Origin: DASUBV01 sp035532295
GTDB taxonomy: Bacteria > Actinomycetota > Actinomycetes > Streptosporangiales > Streptosporangiaceae
DNA: 64,000 bases
Reading direction: 5' to 3'
Assembly (NCBI GenBank): GCA_035532295.1
Contig: DATKRH010000172.1
Span: 10,093 to 74,092, forward strand
The notes below the pieces were generated by a model. That model searched no databases. It worked only from the letters and a program-made list of their open reading frames with translations, and was not told where the DNA came from. Made by a program: the position numbers and the translations under genes. Below, piece after piece: positions 1 through 7,985 of this stretch. Positions within the stretch are counted from its first letter, which is position 1. Each line of letters starts with the position of its first letter.

Positions 1-817
1 ACGCCCGCTCCTGCGCGGACAGATCGCTGGAGTACAGCACGGGGTCGTCGATGAGCTTGCGGAAGATCGAATGCCGGAGCCACAGGTTCCGCTGGACTTC
101 CGAGGCGGGCACCGCGACCGTGGCGTCCTCCGCGGTCTGGCCATAGCGCCGCTCCCGGGCGAGCCGGGCGAGCAGCTCATCGAAGCGCAGCGGGACCTCA
201 TCCGCGGGCACGGCGAGCTGGGAGGGCCCGACCGGGGCGGCCAGGAGGCGAAGCAGCAGCGTCGAGTCGATCCGGTAGAGCACCTTGGCCGCGGCCGAGT
301 CCGCGAAGCTCTCCGTCGCGCCGTCGACGACGTCGAGCACGCCGTAGGACTCCAGCAGCCGCAGCACATCGACGAAGGCCATGCGCTCGGCGCGGCTCGC
401 CGAGTCGAACCCGGTGACGACCGGGTCGGTGCCGCTCGCGCGGCTGACCCGGTCCGCGAGGAGGCCGATGGTGGTGACCGGCACGGCCAGCAGCTCGGCC
501 GCGACCAGGCACAGCAGGACGTACCGCCGGCGGTCGAATGGTGCCCGGCCCGACCGGGTCCGCCGGGCCGGCCTGGTCGGGTCGGTGGCTGCCCGGACCT
601 TGACCAGGCGGGCGTAGCCAAGCCGGGGCTCGACGATCACTGTCCAGCCGCAGTAGTAGTCGAACCACTGCCTGATCGGCTCGCGACGGCGGCGGACCAG
701 GTCGAACCAGTCCGCCGACGCCCGGCTGCTGATCAGCGGATTGGCCAGCAGCAGCCGGATGCCGCGCGCCACCTCTTCCCGCTCGGCGATGACCAGCTGG
801 TTACGGAGGTTGCTCAC
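1..817 (-). CDS. jetB: Wadjet JetB-like protein (DUF2398/TIGR02678), 3' end cut by window edge
   Basis: This is the second subunit (MukE/kleisin-partner-like) of a type II Wadjet SMC complex that cleaves small circular plasmids. About 272 codons are visible on the minus strand. The GTG start at 817-815 overlaps the JetA stop (GTGA), so translation is probably coupled. The visible protein opens with an LRNQLVIAEREEVARGIRLL-like helix, then a DWFDLVRRRREPIRQWFDYY segment typical of the DUF2398 family, and continues to an LWLRHSIFRKLIDDPVLY segment near the edge. The assignment rests on these family-like segments and on the two neighbouring Wadjet subunits; I could not run a profile search. The JetC SMC ATPase would be expected just beyond position 1. 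Confidence 0.85.
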   Translation of the reverse strand, partial: MSNLRNQLVIAEREEVARGIRLLLANPLISSRASADWFDLVRRRREPIRQWFDYYCGWTVIVEPRLGYARLVKVRAATDPTRPARRTRSGRAPFDRRRYVLLCLVAAELLAVPVTTIGLLADRVSRASGTDPVVTGFDSASRAERMAFVDVLRLLESYGVLDVVDGATESFADSAAAKVLYRIDSTLLLRLLAAPVGPSQLAVPADEVPLRFDELLARLARERRYGQTAEDATVAVPASEVQRNLWLRHSIFRKLIDDPVLYSSDLSAQERA

Positions 818-2352
818 GAGCCCGTCCCGCTCGCGCGCAGGATCCCGCGCGTGCCCTGCGCCCTGATCTCGATGTAGTAATCAGGCCCGCGGAAGACGCC
901 GCGAGGTGTCGTCAGCTCGGCGATCGCCGTGTCCGCGGGCGGTTTCAGGACGACCTCGATCCGCCCGTCGGTCGTGGCGCCCCGGCGCCAGCCCGACGGA
1001 TCCGGGCTGCTGGCCAGGGCCCGGCCCAGCAGCTCCAGCAGGCGCTCGAACAGCGCATGGTCGAGCCGGCCGAAGCTGGACAGCCGGATGGTGCCGCTGG
1101 TGTCGAGCATGTCCCAGGCGGCTTCGAGCTCGGCGCGCTCGGCCCTGGCCCGCTGCGCCCGCTGCGCCTTGACCGCCGTTACGTCACGGACCCGGCCGGT
1201 CCGGCTGAAGCGCTCGGCACGCCCGGCCGAGCGCAGCAGCGGCGAAACCTCCACCGGCGGTGCCGCCCGCCACGAGGACGACGGGCTGACCAGTTCCGGG
1301 TCAGGATGACTGAGATGGGCGTGCCGGGCCGGGCTCAGCCCGAACGCGGTCGACCACAGCCGGTGCAGGTCATCCTGCCCGGACAGGACGCTGAACCACC
1401 GGGCCAGCTCGCGGAAATCCGCGGCCGCGCTGCTGGTCCGCCGCCGCGACTCGGTGATCCGGTCGAGCACCTGCAGCAGCGTGATGATGGCCCGGCGCGC
1501 CACCAGGTGGAGCTGCTCCGCTCTGGGCGGCGAGGCATCGACCGGCAGGAACCAGGCACGAAGTCCGGCCCACCGGGCGCGGCGATGCTCCAGCCACGAC
1601 GGAGCTGGGTCCGCGCCGGCCAGCTGCGGCAGCTCGGCGCCCAGCAGAGCACGCTTGTGCAGCAGGCCGACCCCGTGCTCCTCGACCTGGCCGATCCGGG
1701 CGGCGATGGCGTGGACGCGGTGATCGAGGTTGGTCAGGAACTCCTGGAGGTAGGTCACGGTCGAGGCCTTGACCTCGTGGAAGGTGGCCAGGTCGGCGCC
1801 GTCAGCCCGCAGCAGCCGCTGCAGCTCGCCGTTGAACTGCTTGGTGTTCGCCCGCAGGGCCTCCAGGTGGCCTTCTAGCTCGGTCAGCGTGGTGAAGATC
1901 CGGCGATCGGAGGCCGTCTCCAGCTCGTGCACCAGATCACCCAGCCGGTCACAGATCGCGTCGAGCACCGCCGTCTGAAGCGCGCCGGTGGAGGCCAGCA
2001 CGGCCATGGCGTGCTGCACGCCAGCGAAGGCGGCCTCGCCCTGCCTGGTCAGGGAGTACTGGAGGTTGCGCCGCTCGTATTCGCTCGCGGTCCGGTAGTC
2101 CTCCGAATGGTTCTGGATGACATCGACCAGATGCCACGCGCGGAGCTGATCGAGTGCGGCCGCGAGATCATCGTCGTCCAGCGCGTCGAGCCAGCCGACG
2201 GACCGCAGCCGGCCCCGGACGTCGTCGATGCCCAGCGCCGTCTCCAGCCGCTCGTTCGCCTCGCCGAAGGCGTGCAGCATGCAGACATAGAGCCCGGCCC
2301 GGTCACCGCTCGTGAACCGGAACATCTCCGGAGGCACGCGGAGCTGTTCCAT
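814..2352 (-). CDS. jetA: Wadjet JetA-like protein (DUF2397/TIGR02677)
   Basis: This 512-residue protein matches the DUF2397/TIGR02677 family, the MukF/kleisin-like subunit of type II Wadjet systems, which restrict plasmid transformation. The N-terminal part (about residues 5-120) looks like a winged-helix region, followed by long helices (about 130-250) with heptad-like leucines and charged residues consistent with a kleisin-type scaffold. A GGGAGG ribosome site lies a few bases before the ATG at 2352. The stop overlaps the GTG of jetB, and jetD ends 80 bases upstream. The C-terminal 100 residues (ending near ALFERLLELLGRALA...) match the usual family length. What is seen is the family-like sequence and the operon; plasmid defence is inferred from the family. 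Confidence 0.9.
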   Translation of the reverse strand: MEQLRVPPEMFRFTSGDRAGLYVCMLHAFGEANERLETALGIDDVRGRLRSVGWLDALDDDDLAAALDQLRAWHLVDVIQNHSEDYRTASEYERRNLQYSLTRQGEAAFAGVQHAMAVLASTGALQTAVLDAICDRLGDLVHELETASDRRIFTTLTELEGHLEALRANTKQFNGELQRLLRADGADLATFHEVKASTVTYLQEFLTNLDHRVHAIAARIGQVEEHGVGLLHKRALLGAELPQLAGADPAPSWLEHRRARWAGLRAWFLPVDASPPRAEQLHLVARRAIITLLQVLDRITESRRRTSSAAADFRELARWFSVLSGQDDLHRLWSTAFGLSPARHAHLSHPDPELVSPSSSWRAAPPVEVSPLLRSAGRAERFSRTGRVRDVTAVKAQRAQRARAERAELEAAWDMLDTSGTIRLSSFGRLDHALFERLLELLGRALASSPDPSGWRRGATTDGRIEVVLKPPADTAIAELTTPRGVFRGPDYYIEIRAQGTRGILRASGTGS

Positions 2353-2432
2353 GAGCCCTCCCGCACGCGCCGTGTGTGGTCCCCGACAACGGTAAGGCGC
2401 GGCACCGACAGCTGGCGGGTATCCGGCAAGTC

Positions 2433-3695
2433 TCAGGCGCGTGGCGGCGAAGAGGGAGGCGTCCCGCTCCGCCCGGCTATGTCATCGAGGAGATCCGCTG
2501 CGACCCGTTCTTCGGAAACGGTGCTGCCCACCTCAGCCAGGTGCGCCGCCAGATACGCGTCCCACGGAACGTCGCTCATCCTTCCCACCGGCGGGCCCGC
2601 CGATACAGCGCCCGCCGATACAGCGCCCGCCGATACAGCGTTCAGGTAGTCGGCGCTGGTCATGCGCCACGGCGCGGCACCGGTTCGCGCCACGACCGCC
2701 GCGGCGATGCGCAGGCCCTCGCCGTCGAAGTCACCGTGATAGTGCAGCTGGCTGCCCGCCGCCGCTAGCTTCTGCAACAGGAGGATGACGGCGCTGTTGG
2801 GCCACCCCGATGTGACGACCATGGGCGGGCAGCGGCGACCGAATCTGGCGAGCGCGACTGCCAGCACACTCGGATTCTCAAATACCCAGACCTCGGCGGG
2901 GCCGGCCGTCCAGTCGCTCGCCCTGAGGTGACCCAGCGTGAGAGCGGCCGCCTGGCCGGCCTCCGCGCACACCCGCAGGATCTGAGCCGCCACGCCGTCG
3001 CCCTCAGCCCGGATGCCAGCGGCGAGTACCACCGCGGACAGTTCGTCATCCGCCACGCCCGCGCGCTCCCAGAGCGCCCGCCGCTCCTGGGCGTTCGCCG
3101 GCGGGGTGACGTCATAGATCGCTGCCAGGGCGCGCAGCACCAGCCCCGCGCAACGCGTGCCCTCATCCAGGGCGTGCGTGTCGCCCAGGACCCGATCGGC
3201 GAGGACCGGCAGCGGAATGCCGGACGCGGGCAGTTCCGCGAGCACCCGCAACGCCTGCGAGAGTTCTTCGCGTGTCCGCGGCGCCGAGCCGCCGGCCAGT
3301 CCCGCGCGCCGCACGGCGCTTATCCAGGGCGCGAGCGCGGGCTGTGCACTAACGACCGGGTGGTCCGCCAGCCAGGCCCAGAGCTGTGCACGTCCGGCCT
3401 GCGCGCGCTCCCGGTCGCGGGCAAGGTCACCTAGGGGTCCGATGAGCTCTGCCACGACCTGCCGGGTCCCGGCTCCGACGGACTCGATGAGGACCTGGTC
3501 GAGCGCGGCCAGGGACACCATCGGGTACTCGCCGGGCAGCCGGGGCAGGCCGAGCAGGTCGGCCAGGGCGTTCTGCTGCTGGCCATCGAGCGGCCCGATC
3601 CGTACCCGGCTCACCGGACGTCCGGAGGACAGTCTGTCGTGTACCGCCTGCCAGAGCGGAGCCAGTTCGGGCGGCAGCTTCGCGAGCAGTTCCAC
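2433..3695 (-). CDS. jetD: Wadjet JetD-like nuclease subunit (DUF3323/DUF2399, toprim)
   Basis: JetD is the topoisomerase-primase-like nuclease that cuts DNA once the Wadjet SMC complex has extruded a small circle. The protein has an N-terminal DUF3323-like region and a C-terminal toprim-type DUF2399 domain with the metal-binding motif HYHGDFDGEG (D322-F-D-G-E-G327 from the chosen start). I chose the GTG at 3695 because family members begin close to the LLAKLPPELAPLW segment. An in-frame ATG at 3782 would add 29 unlikely residues, so the start is uncertain. Near the C-terminus a 15-bp tandem triplication gives three copies of an AVSAG pentapeptide, just after the toprim core. JetD is the first gene of the visible operon and is followed by jetA and jetB. 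Confidence 0.85.
   Translation of the reverse strand: MELLAKLPPELAPLWQAVHDRLSSGRPVSRVRIGPLDGQQQNALADLLGLPRLPGEYPMVSLAALDQVLIESVGAGTRQVVAELIGPLGDLARDRERAQAGRAQLWAWLADHPVVSAQPALAPWISAVRRAGLAGGSAPRTREELSQALRVLAELPASGIPLPVLADRVLGDTHALDEGTRCAGLVLRALAAIYDVTPPANAQERRALWERAGVADDELSAVVLAAGIRAEGDGVAAQILRVCAEAGQAAALTLGHLRASDWTAGPAEVWVFENPSVLAVALARFGRRCPPMVVTSGWPNSAVILLLQKLAAAGSQLHYHGDFDGEGLRIAAAVVARTGAAPWRMTSADYLNAVSAGAVSAGAVSAGPPVGRMSDVPWDAYLAAHLAEVGSTVSEERVAADLLDDIAGRSGTPPSSPPRA
2596..2640. repeat. 3 x 15-bp perfect tandem repeat inside jetD
   Basis: The unit CCCGCCGATACAGCG occurs three times head to tail with no mismatch. On the minus strand it encodes the pentapeptide AVSAG repeated in frame, so it does not break the toprim protein. 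It is one of several 15-bp-unit arrays in this window. Confidence 0.97.
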
Positions 3696-3951
3696 GACGG
3701 TGCAGCATAGGCGCTTTCCCGCCCGTCCTCCTACGCCGGCCGTGCATGTCCGCGCTTGGATGGCATGACTGCGGGTATTCATCTGATGTCATTAAGTGAC
3801 CATCGTTGCGTCGGGGCACTGTTCGCGCGGTCCGTGTCGAGCTCGGGCCGCCCGGCGCCAAGCCGATGAGCGAGTCGCCGTTCAACCCGTCATGAGCGGT
3901 CACCGCCGACCACGGCAGGGCCAGACAGGTATCTGGCTGGAGGAGGAATAG

Positions 3952-4524
3952 ATGGCCATGACCCCCGATGACATGATGGAAGAGGCGTGCCGACTCGCCA
4001 AGGAGTCGGTCGACAACAACTGGGGCGGGCCCTTCGGCGCGGTGATCACCAGGAACCGCGAGATCGTCGCCCGCGGGCAGAACCGCGTCCTGCTGACCGG
4101 GGACATTACCGCCCACGCGGAGATCGAGGCCATCCGCAAGGCGGTGGCCGTGCTGAACGCTGAGGCGCCGACCATCTCGGCCGAGCGCCTGAACGAGTCC
4201 ACGCTCGAGCTCATCCCGCGGCCGGCGGGCTCGCCCGATCGCGTCCCGGAACGAGCGAAGATGCTCACCGGGCACGAGATCTACATCAGCGGCGCGCCGT
4301 GCCCGATGTGCATGAGCGCGATCTACTGGGCCCGCATCGACGCGGTGTACTTCGGCAACGATCTCGATGAGACCAGCAGGATCGGCTTCGACGACGCCTA
4401 CCAGTACGAGGACTTCACCAAGCCGTACGCCGAGCGCCGCATCACGGTCGCCCAGCTCCGCCCCGACCTCGCGGAAGCGCCGTACAAGGCGTGGATGCAG
4501 AAATACGACAAGCACCCGTACTGA
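3952..4524 (+). CDS. Nucleoside/guanine deaminase-like protein (CDA superfamily)
   Basis: This is a zinc-dependent deaminase of the cytidine deaminase-like fold, closest in appearance to guanine deaminases and tRNA-adenosine deaminase relatives. It shows the H-A-E motif (H55, E57: one zinc ligand and the proton shuttle) and the P-C-P-M-C motif (C117 and C120: the other two ligands). About 25 extra residues between the two motifs make it 190 residues, longer than a minimal GuaD of about 155. A strong GGAGGAGG site lies just before the ATG. The gene stands alone, divergent from the Wadjet operon. The substrate cannot be read from the sequence; guanine or a related purine is the likeliest guess. 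Confidence 0.85.
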   Translation: MAMTPDDMMEEACRLAKESVDNNWGGPFGAVITRNREIVARGQNRVLLTGDITAHAEIEAIRKAVAVLNAEAPTISAERLNESTLELIPRPAGSPDRVPERAKMLTGHEIYISGAPCPMCMSAIYWARIDAVYFGNDLDETSRIGFDDAYQYEDFTKPYAERRITVAQLRPDLAEAPYKAWMQKYDKHPY

Positions 4525-5103
4525 CATTCGGTGATGGCCGCGGCGCGCAGCTGGTTCGCCCCGCCGGGCGGGGATGGGGAGGGTGGCGGCCCCGCGCAGT
4601 GGAAGACGGCGCTGTCGGTGCTGGCTGTGCACGACGCAGATCTGGCCCTTGCCCTGAAGCCTGGCGGGCGAGGTCGAGCGCGTGTCCCAGCGCGTGCCTG
4701 GGTGCTGTTACCTCGTCGGCCACTCCCGCCAGCTGGGCCTCGCGCCCGGTCAGCGGCCCGTCGGCCCACACCAGCCGCGGCGGCCGTGTCATTCGGTGTC
4801 GACATCAGAATCCGCGGCAGTTGCCAAATCCCGGCAATTGCCGGGATGCCTTATCGAACATGTCCGAATTCACCTCTATCGCCTGGGCCTGCGTCCCACG
4901 GCATCCGCACGGTCGGCGGCCCCCCAGGTGCGAACCTCGTAGCCCATGATTCGCCGCGGGCGTTCCGGGCGCATCTCCGCGTTGCTTCCTGCTGCCGGTC
5001 CTGTCGCGGAAGCCTGGCCGATGCCCAGAAGGGCGGCGGTCCGCGGCGGGGCGGCTTAGCGCGAAGGACCCCGGCCATTCAGGATTGCGGCATACTTTCA
5101 GGT
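4525..5103. other. Gene-free stretch with one perfect palindrome
   Basis: About 580 bases without a convincing gene. The open frames here are low-complexity Arg/Pro/Ala translations typical of high-GC shadows. A short minus-strand piece around 4600-4790 could be the remnant of a real gene but I recognise no family. The only clear structure is the 20-bp palindrome at 4828-4847. Confidence 0.6.
4828..4847. promoter_or_regulatory. Perfect 20-bp palindrome, possible operator
   Basis: The half-site ATCCCGGCAA is followed directly by its exact reverse complement. A partly overlapping GGCAGTTGCC element sits immediately to the left (4817-4826). A zero-spacer palindrome is more like a protein-binding dimer site than a terminator. 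It lies 256 bases before the DUF1905 gene; which gene it might control is unknown. Confidence 0.5.
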
Positions 5104-5556
5104 ATGAAGTTTCGCGCCACAATCCAGCTGGACGGTAAGACCGCTACCGGGATACCGGTGCCCGACGAGGTGGTCGCGGCCCTGGGGCCAGGCAAGCGGC
5201 CGGCCGTGGTAGTCACGATCGGTGACTTCACCTACCGGACAACGGTGGGCTCCATGGGCGGGGTGTACAAGGTCCCGGTCAGTGCTGATAACCGGCAGAA
5301 GGCCGGAGTTTCCGCTGGGGACGAGGTCGAGGTCGATATCGAGTTGGACACCGCGCCTCGCGAGATCGAGGTTCCGGCCGACCTCGGACAAGCGCTCAGC
5401 GGCGCGGCGGAGGCCAGGCGGTTCTTCGACGGGCTGACCGCCTCGCAGAAGCGGGCCTACGTGACCTGGATAGAGAGCGCCAAGAAGGCCGAGACGCGTG
5501 ATCGGCGGGTCGTCGAGGCGGTGGACATGCTACGTGCGGGCCGTACGCAGCGCTAG
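5104..5556 (+). CDS. DUF1905 plus YdeI/OmdA-like domain protein
   Basis: The 150-residue protein starts MKFRATIQLDGK and shows the DUF1905 beta-barrel pattern (about residues 1-90: TGIPVPDEVVAALG, YRTTVGSMGG, VPVSADNRQ, AGDEVEVDIELD) followed by a short C-terminal OmdA/YdeI-type segment (FFDGLTASQKRAYVTWIESAKKAETRDRRV). Proteins of this arrangement are common in actinomycetes and are loosely annotated as bacteriocin-protection or OmpD-associated; their biochemical role is not established. The upstream frame stays open to 4531, but that extension is low-complexity, so the ATG at 5104 is preferred although no strong ribosome site is seen. It stands alone. Confidence 0.85.
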   Translation: MKFRATIQLDGKTATGIPVPDEVVAALGPGKRPAVVVTIGDFTYRTTVGSMGGVYKVPVSADNRQKAGVSAGDEVEVDIELDTAPREIEVPADLGQALSGAAEARRFFDGLTASQKRAYVTWIESAKKAETRDRRVVEAVDMLRAGRTQR

Positions 5557-5783
5557 CGATCCGGCCAGCCGTGGCGGAACGCGGTTCGCCCGTCACACCT
5601 CACCCTCAGGCGGCGCCCGTCGCGCGGTTGAGGTCGACAATGGGGGAAGGCATGATCCGCGCGAGCATCTCACGCAATTTATATGCGCCTTACGCGATAT
5701 TACGTCGGAGGCCGGACTGGTTAAAGGCTCCGGCCGCCCGGGGAGCCAAGTCAGCAATATGCAAGAAGGGCGATTCTGGCCGC

Positions 5784-5993
5784 TCAGCTGAGCGGCCCGG
5801 GGTCGAGTGCCGCCGCGCCCTGGTCGACGACGTAATAGGCGAGGTCGGTCAGCACGTCGCGGTAGGGCGAGGGCGGGAACAGGCTCAGGCACTCCACCGC
5901 TTCGACGATCGCGCCGCGGGCCTCGCCGTAGGCGCGGATGAAGCCGGCGCAGTCGATCACCGCGCTGATGGCCTGATCGAACCTGTCCCGGCG
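5784..5993 (-). pseudogene. Remnant of a polyprenyl synthetase C-terminus
   Basis: Read from about 5993 to the TGA at 5786-5784 on the minus strand, the sequence gives about 70 residues (FDQAISAVIDCAGFIRAYGE..., then FPPSPYRDVLTDLAYYVVDQ). This resembles the last helices of isoprenyl diphosphate synthases (a CGxxxYA-like helix and a PpSPYRDAL..LAxYVV tail). The catalytic aspartate-rich motifs are absent because the upstream part is missing; sequence before 5993 belongs to another frame. I read it as a 3' fragment left by a deletion. No nearby terpene genes support a working copy. Confidence 0.45.
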
Positions 5994-6515
5994 GCTGCAC
6001 CGCGCCCGAGATCACCACGCTGGTGAAGACGAAGCTCACGGTCAGCTGGCCGAGCACCGGCAGGCCCGTGGCCCCGTCCAGCAGCCACGCCAGCGCGCTC
6101 CACGCCAGCGCGCTCCACGCCGTCGGGAAGCCGATGGTGCCGGCGAAGTTCACGCCCTTGGCAGCGGCCAGCCGGACGAGAATCGCCAGCCGGGGACCGA
6201 GTGCCAGACGGAGATGGCGAAGTTGATGCCTGTGTCGGTGGTGCGGAACGTCGCGATGGCTGGCCGGCGGCCGTTGATCGGCGAGAACCCGTTCGGGAAC
6301 TGCAGCGGCGACAGGGCGATGTTCTGCTGGCCGGCGGCGTTGTTGGTCATGACGAAGTTGGGGGCGCCGCCGGTCTGCCACAAGATGCCGTAGGACTCGC
6401 GGTCGCCGCCCGGCCGGGCGCCGATTTCCTGGAAGGCCCAGGCATTGGTGCGCCGCGAGCGCAGCGCGCCGGTCAGCGTGCCTGCGTAGTCTAGTGACGC
6501 GGCCGCGACTGCCAT
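5994..6515 (-). pseudogene. Decayed coding remnants, family unknown
   Basis: Two minus-strand pieces in different frames look protein-like. From about 6185 to 5995 there is a hydrophobic stretch (GVNFAGTIGFPTAW... then LGQLTVSFVFTSVVISGA) resembling two membrane segments. From 6515 to 6150 there is a 121-residue frame beginning MAVAAASLDYAGTLTG and containing FVMTNNAAGQQNIAL and RRPAIATFRTTDTGINFAI, faintly like a secreted endonuclease/exonuclease-type domain. Neither is complete, and they run into each other by frameshift. I cannot name the families. Together with the polyprenyl synthetase tail they mark a small graveyard between the DUF1905 gene and nagA. Confidence 0.35.
6091..6120. repeat. 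2 x 15-bp perfect tandem repeat
   Basis: The unit CAGCGCGCTCCACGC is repeated twice without mismatch inside the decayed region, so here the 15-bp unit is not obviously maintained by protein-coding selection. Confidence 0.95.
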
Positions 6516-6570
6516 GCCTGCGTGCGCGGGGTATATCGCGCCGGGTATATATGTTGTTCATGGGGCCTGG

Positions 6571-7758
6571 ATGAGCGGACCAGCGCTGGTCCTGCGGGCG
6601 GTGATCGTCACGCCGCGGGAGATCCTGGACCCGGGCTGGGTGGTCATCGACGGGTCCCGCATATCGGCCGTCGGATCGGGGCCGCCCCCGGCCGGACAGC
6701 GAGTCGTCGATCTGGGCCGGCGGATAGTGGCTCCGGGCTATATCGACCTGCATGTCCACGGGGGCGCTGGAGCCCAGGTCAACGGCACCTCCGTGGCGGA
6801 GGTCACCGAGTCAGTCGTCGCGATGGCCCGGTTCCACGCCTCGCACGGCACTACGGCGCTGCTCGCGGCCGCCGTTGCTGACACGCAGGATACCCTCCTC
6901 ACGACGGTCCAGGGCATCGCGCAGGCGACCGTCCGAGCCGATCATGGTTCGCCGACCGTACTCGGCGCCTACCTGGAAGGCCCGTGGCTGAATCCGTCCC
7001 GTGCTGGGGCCCAGAACCCGCGGGCGCTACGCGAGCCGAGCGCCGATGAGTTCCACGAGCTGCTCGATGCCGCCGCGGGGTCACTGCGACTGATGACGAT
7101 CGCACCGGAGCAGCCCGGCGCGATCGGTCTCATCGAGGAGGCCGCGGCGGCTGGCGTCGTGGTATCGGTCGGGCACACCGACGCCGACTTTGACACCACG
7201 CGAGCGGCCTTCAGCGCTGGGGCCCGCCACGTCACCCACCTGTTCAACGCCATGCCCGGCCTGTGCCACCGCCAGCCCGGACCGGTGGCGGCAGCCCTCG
7301 CCGACCCGCGGGTCACGGTCGAGCTGATCGCTGACGGGATCCATGTCCACCCCGCTGTGCTGGCGCTGACGGTGACCGCGGCGCCGGACCGGGTCGTGGC
7401 CGTCACGGACGCCACGTCGGCGGCCGGACTTCAGGACGGTCTCTATCGCCTGGGCGAGCTCGACGTGAAGCTGGCCGGGCGGCGGGTCGCGCTGGCCGCG
7501 GCCCCGGAGACGCTGGCCGGCAGCGTCCTGACGATGGACGTGGCGGTGGCCACGATGGTCGCCGCTGGGGTCCCGCTCGCATCGGCGGTCCGGGCGGCCA
7601 CGGCTACTCCCGCGTCCGTTGCCGGAGCTGTGAGCAAGGGCAGGCTGGCCCCTGGCGCCGATGCTGACCTGGTGGTCCTCGAACCAGATCTCGGGCTCGC
7701 GGCGACGATCATCGGCGGCCGGGTCGTGCACGACCCGCGGCACATCCTCCCGACCTGA
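6571..7758 (+). CDS. nagA: N-acetylglucosamine-6-phosphate deacetylase
   Basis: NagA removes the acetyl group from GlcNAc-6-phosphate in amino-sugar catabolism and cell-wall recycling in the cytosol. The 395-residue protein has the amidohydrolase TIM-barrel signatures in order: HVHG at 61-64, the metal-binding GAYLEGPWLN, GHTDAD, the substrate-contacting HLFNAMPG, and TDATSAAG. I chose the ATG at 6571 because family members begin at this point; the open frame runs 57 bases further upstream. Two GGGTATAT repeats lie just upstream and may belong to the promoter. No nagB or transporter is adjacent. Its stop codon lies inside a short segment that is duplicated from a regulator gene 13 kb away (see 7748-7829). 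Confidence 0.95.
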   Translation: MSGPALVLRAVIVTPREILDPGWVVIDGSRISAVGSGPPPAGQRVVDLGRRIVAPGYIDLHVHGGAGAQVNGTSVAEVTESVVAMARFHASHGTTALLAAAVADTQDTLLTTVQGIAQATVRADHGSPTVLGAYLEGPWLNPSRAGAQNPRALREPSADEFHELLDAAAGSLRLMTIAPEQPGAIGLIEEAAAAGVVVSVGHTDADFDTTRAAFSAGARHVTHLFNAMPGLCHRQPGPVAAALADPRVTVELIADGIHVHPAVLALTVTAAPDRVVAVTDATSAAGLQDGLYRLGELDVKLAGRRVALAAAPETLAGSVLTMDVAVATMVAAGVPLASAVRAATATPASVAGAVSKGRLAPGADADLVVLEPDLGLAATIIGGRVVHDPRHILPT

Positions 7759-7829
7759 GCTGCACGGCCGGCGAAGTGGCCGAGCTGGTCGAGATGCGAC
7801 TCGGCGACTCGGCGACTCGGCAGAGGATC
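7748..7829. repeat. Stray copy of a piece of the MalT-like regulator gene, with an 8-bp triplication
   Basis: Positions 7748-7805 match 21067-21124 inside the large regulator gene with three mismatches in 58 bases. The homology then resumes after two extra copies of GACTCGGC (three in total, 7798-7821). In the regulator this stretch encodes APDLSFTAGEAAELVEMRLG; here it is out of frame and supplies the nagA stop codon and 3' flank. Confidence 0.85.
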
Positions 7830-7864
7830 TCGGGGTGACCATCTGGCTACCCCGGATGGCGTAG

Positions 7865-7879
7865 CGGCCTGGAAGGCCG
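7865..7879. terminator. Short hairpin after nagA, weak terminator candidate
   Basis: CGGCCT, a three-base loop, then AGGCCG, followed by ATTTG. The stem is only six base pairs and the T-run is poor, so termination of nagA transcription here is a guess. Confidence 0.3.
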
Positions 7880-7908
7880 ATTTGCCAATTGACGCTAGCT
7901 AGCCGTGC

Positions 7909-7969
7909 CGGCAACTCTGGATACACCGGCGGAAAACCTCCGGTACCGCAAAGCCAGATCCCTGATGGC
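7909..7969 (+). promoter_or_regulatory. Structured leader upstream of the AvrD cluster, possible riboswitch-like RNA
   Basis: A nested fold is visible. TCTGG (7916-7920) can pair with CCAGA (7954-7958). Inside it, ACCGG (7925-7929) plus GG pairs with CC plus CCGGT (7940-7944) around an AAAA loop, followed by the single-stranded run CCGCAAAGCC. The GCAAAGCC after a purine-capped hairpin recalls the conserved core of c-di-GMP-I (GEMM) riboswitches. However, the conserved 5' strand and the tetraloop receptor arm are not recognisable. An alternative pairing of GCCAG with CTGATGGC (7966) would compete with the outer stem. A covariance search is needed. Confidence 0.25.
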
Positions 7970-7985
7970 ATTTATGAGGCGATGA

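Noticed and set aside
4531..5103. N-terminal extension of the DUF1905 protein by 191 residues
   Set aside because: The extension is low-complexity Pro/Arg/Ala and the conserved domain begins exactly at the ATG at 5104.
5593..6759. A 388-codon minus-strand frame over the decayed region
   Set aside because: Only a short middle part looks protein-like; the rest is Arg/His/Pro-rich shadow and it reads across the nagA start.
7748..7829. Considered as an attachment site or small regulatory RNA
   Set aside because: The identity to the inside of a regulator gene explains it better, and there is no integrase or paired copy at a cluster border.
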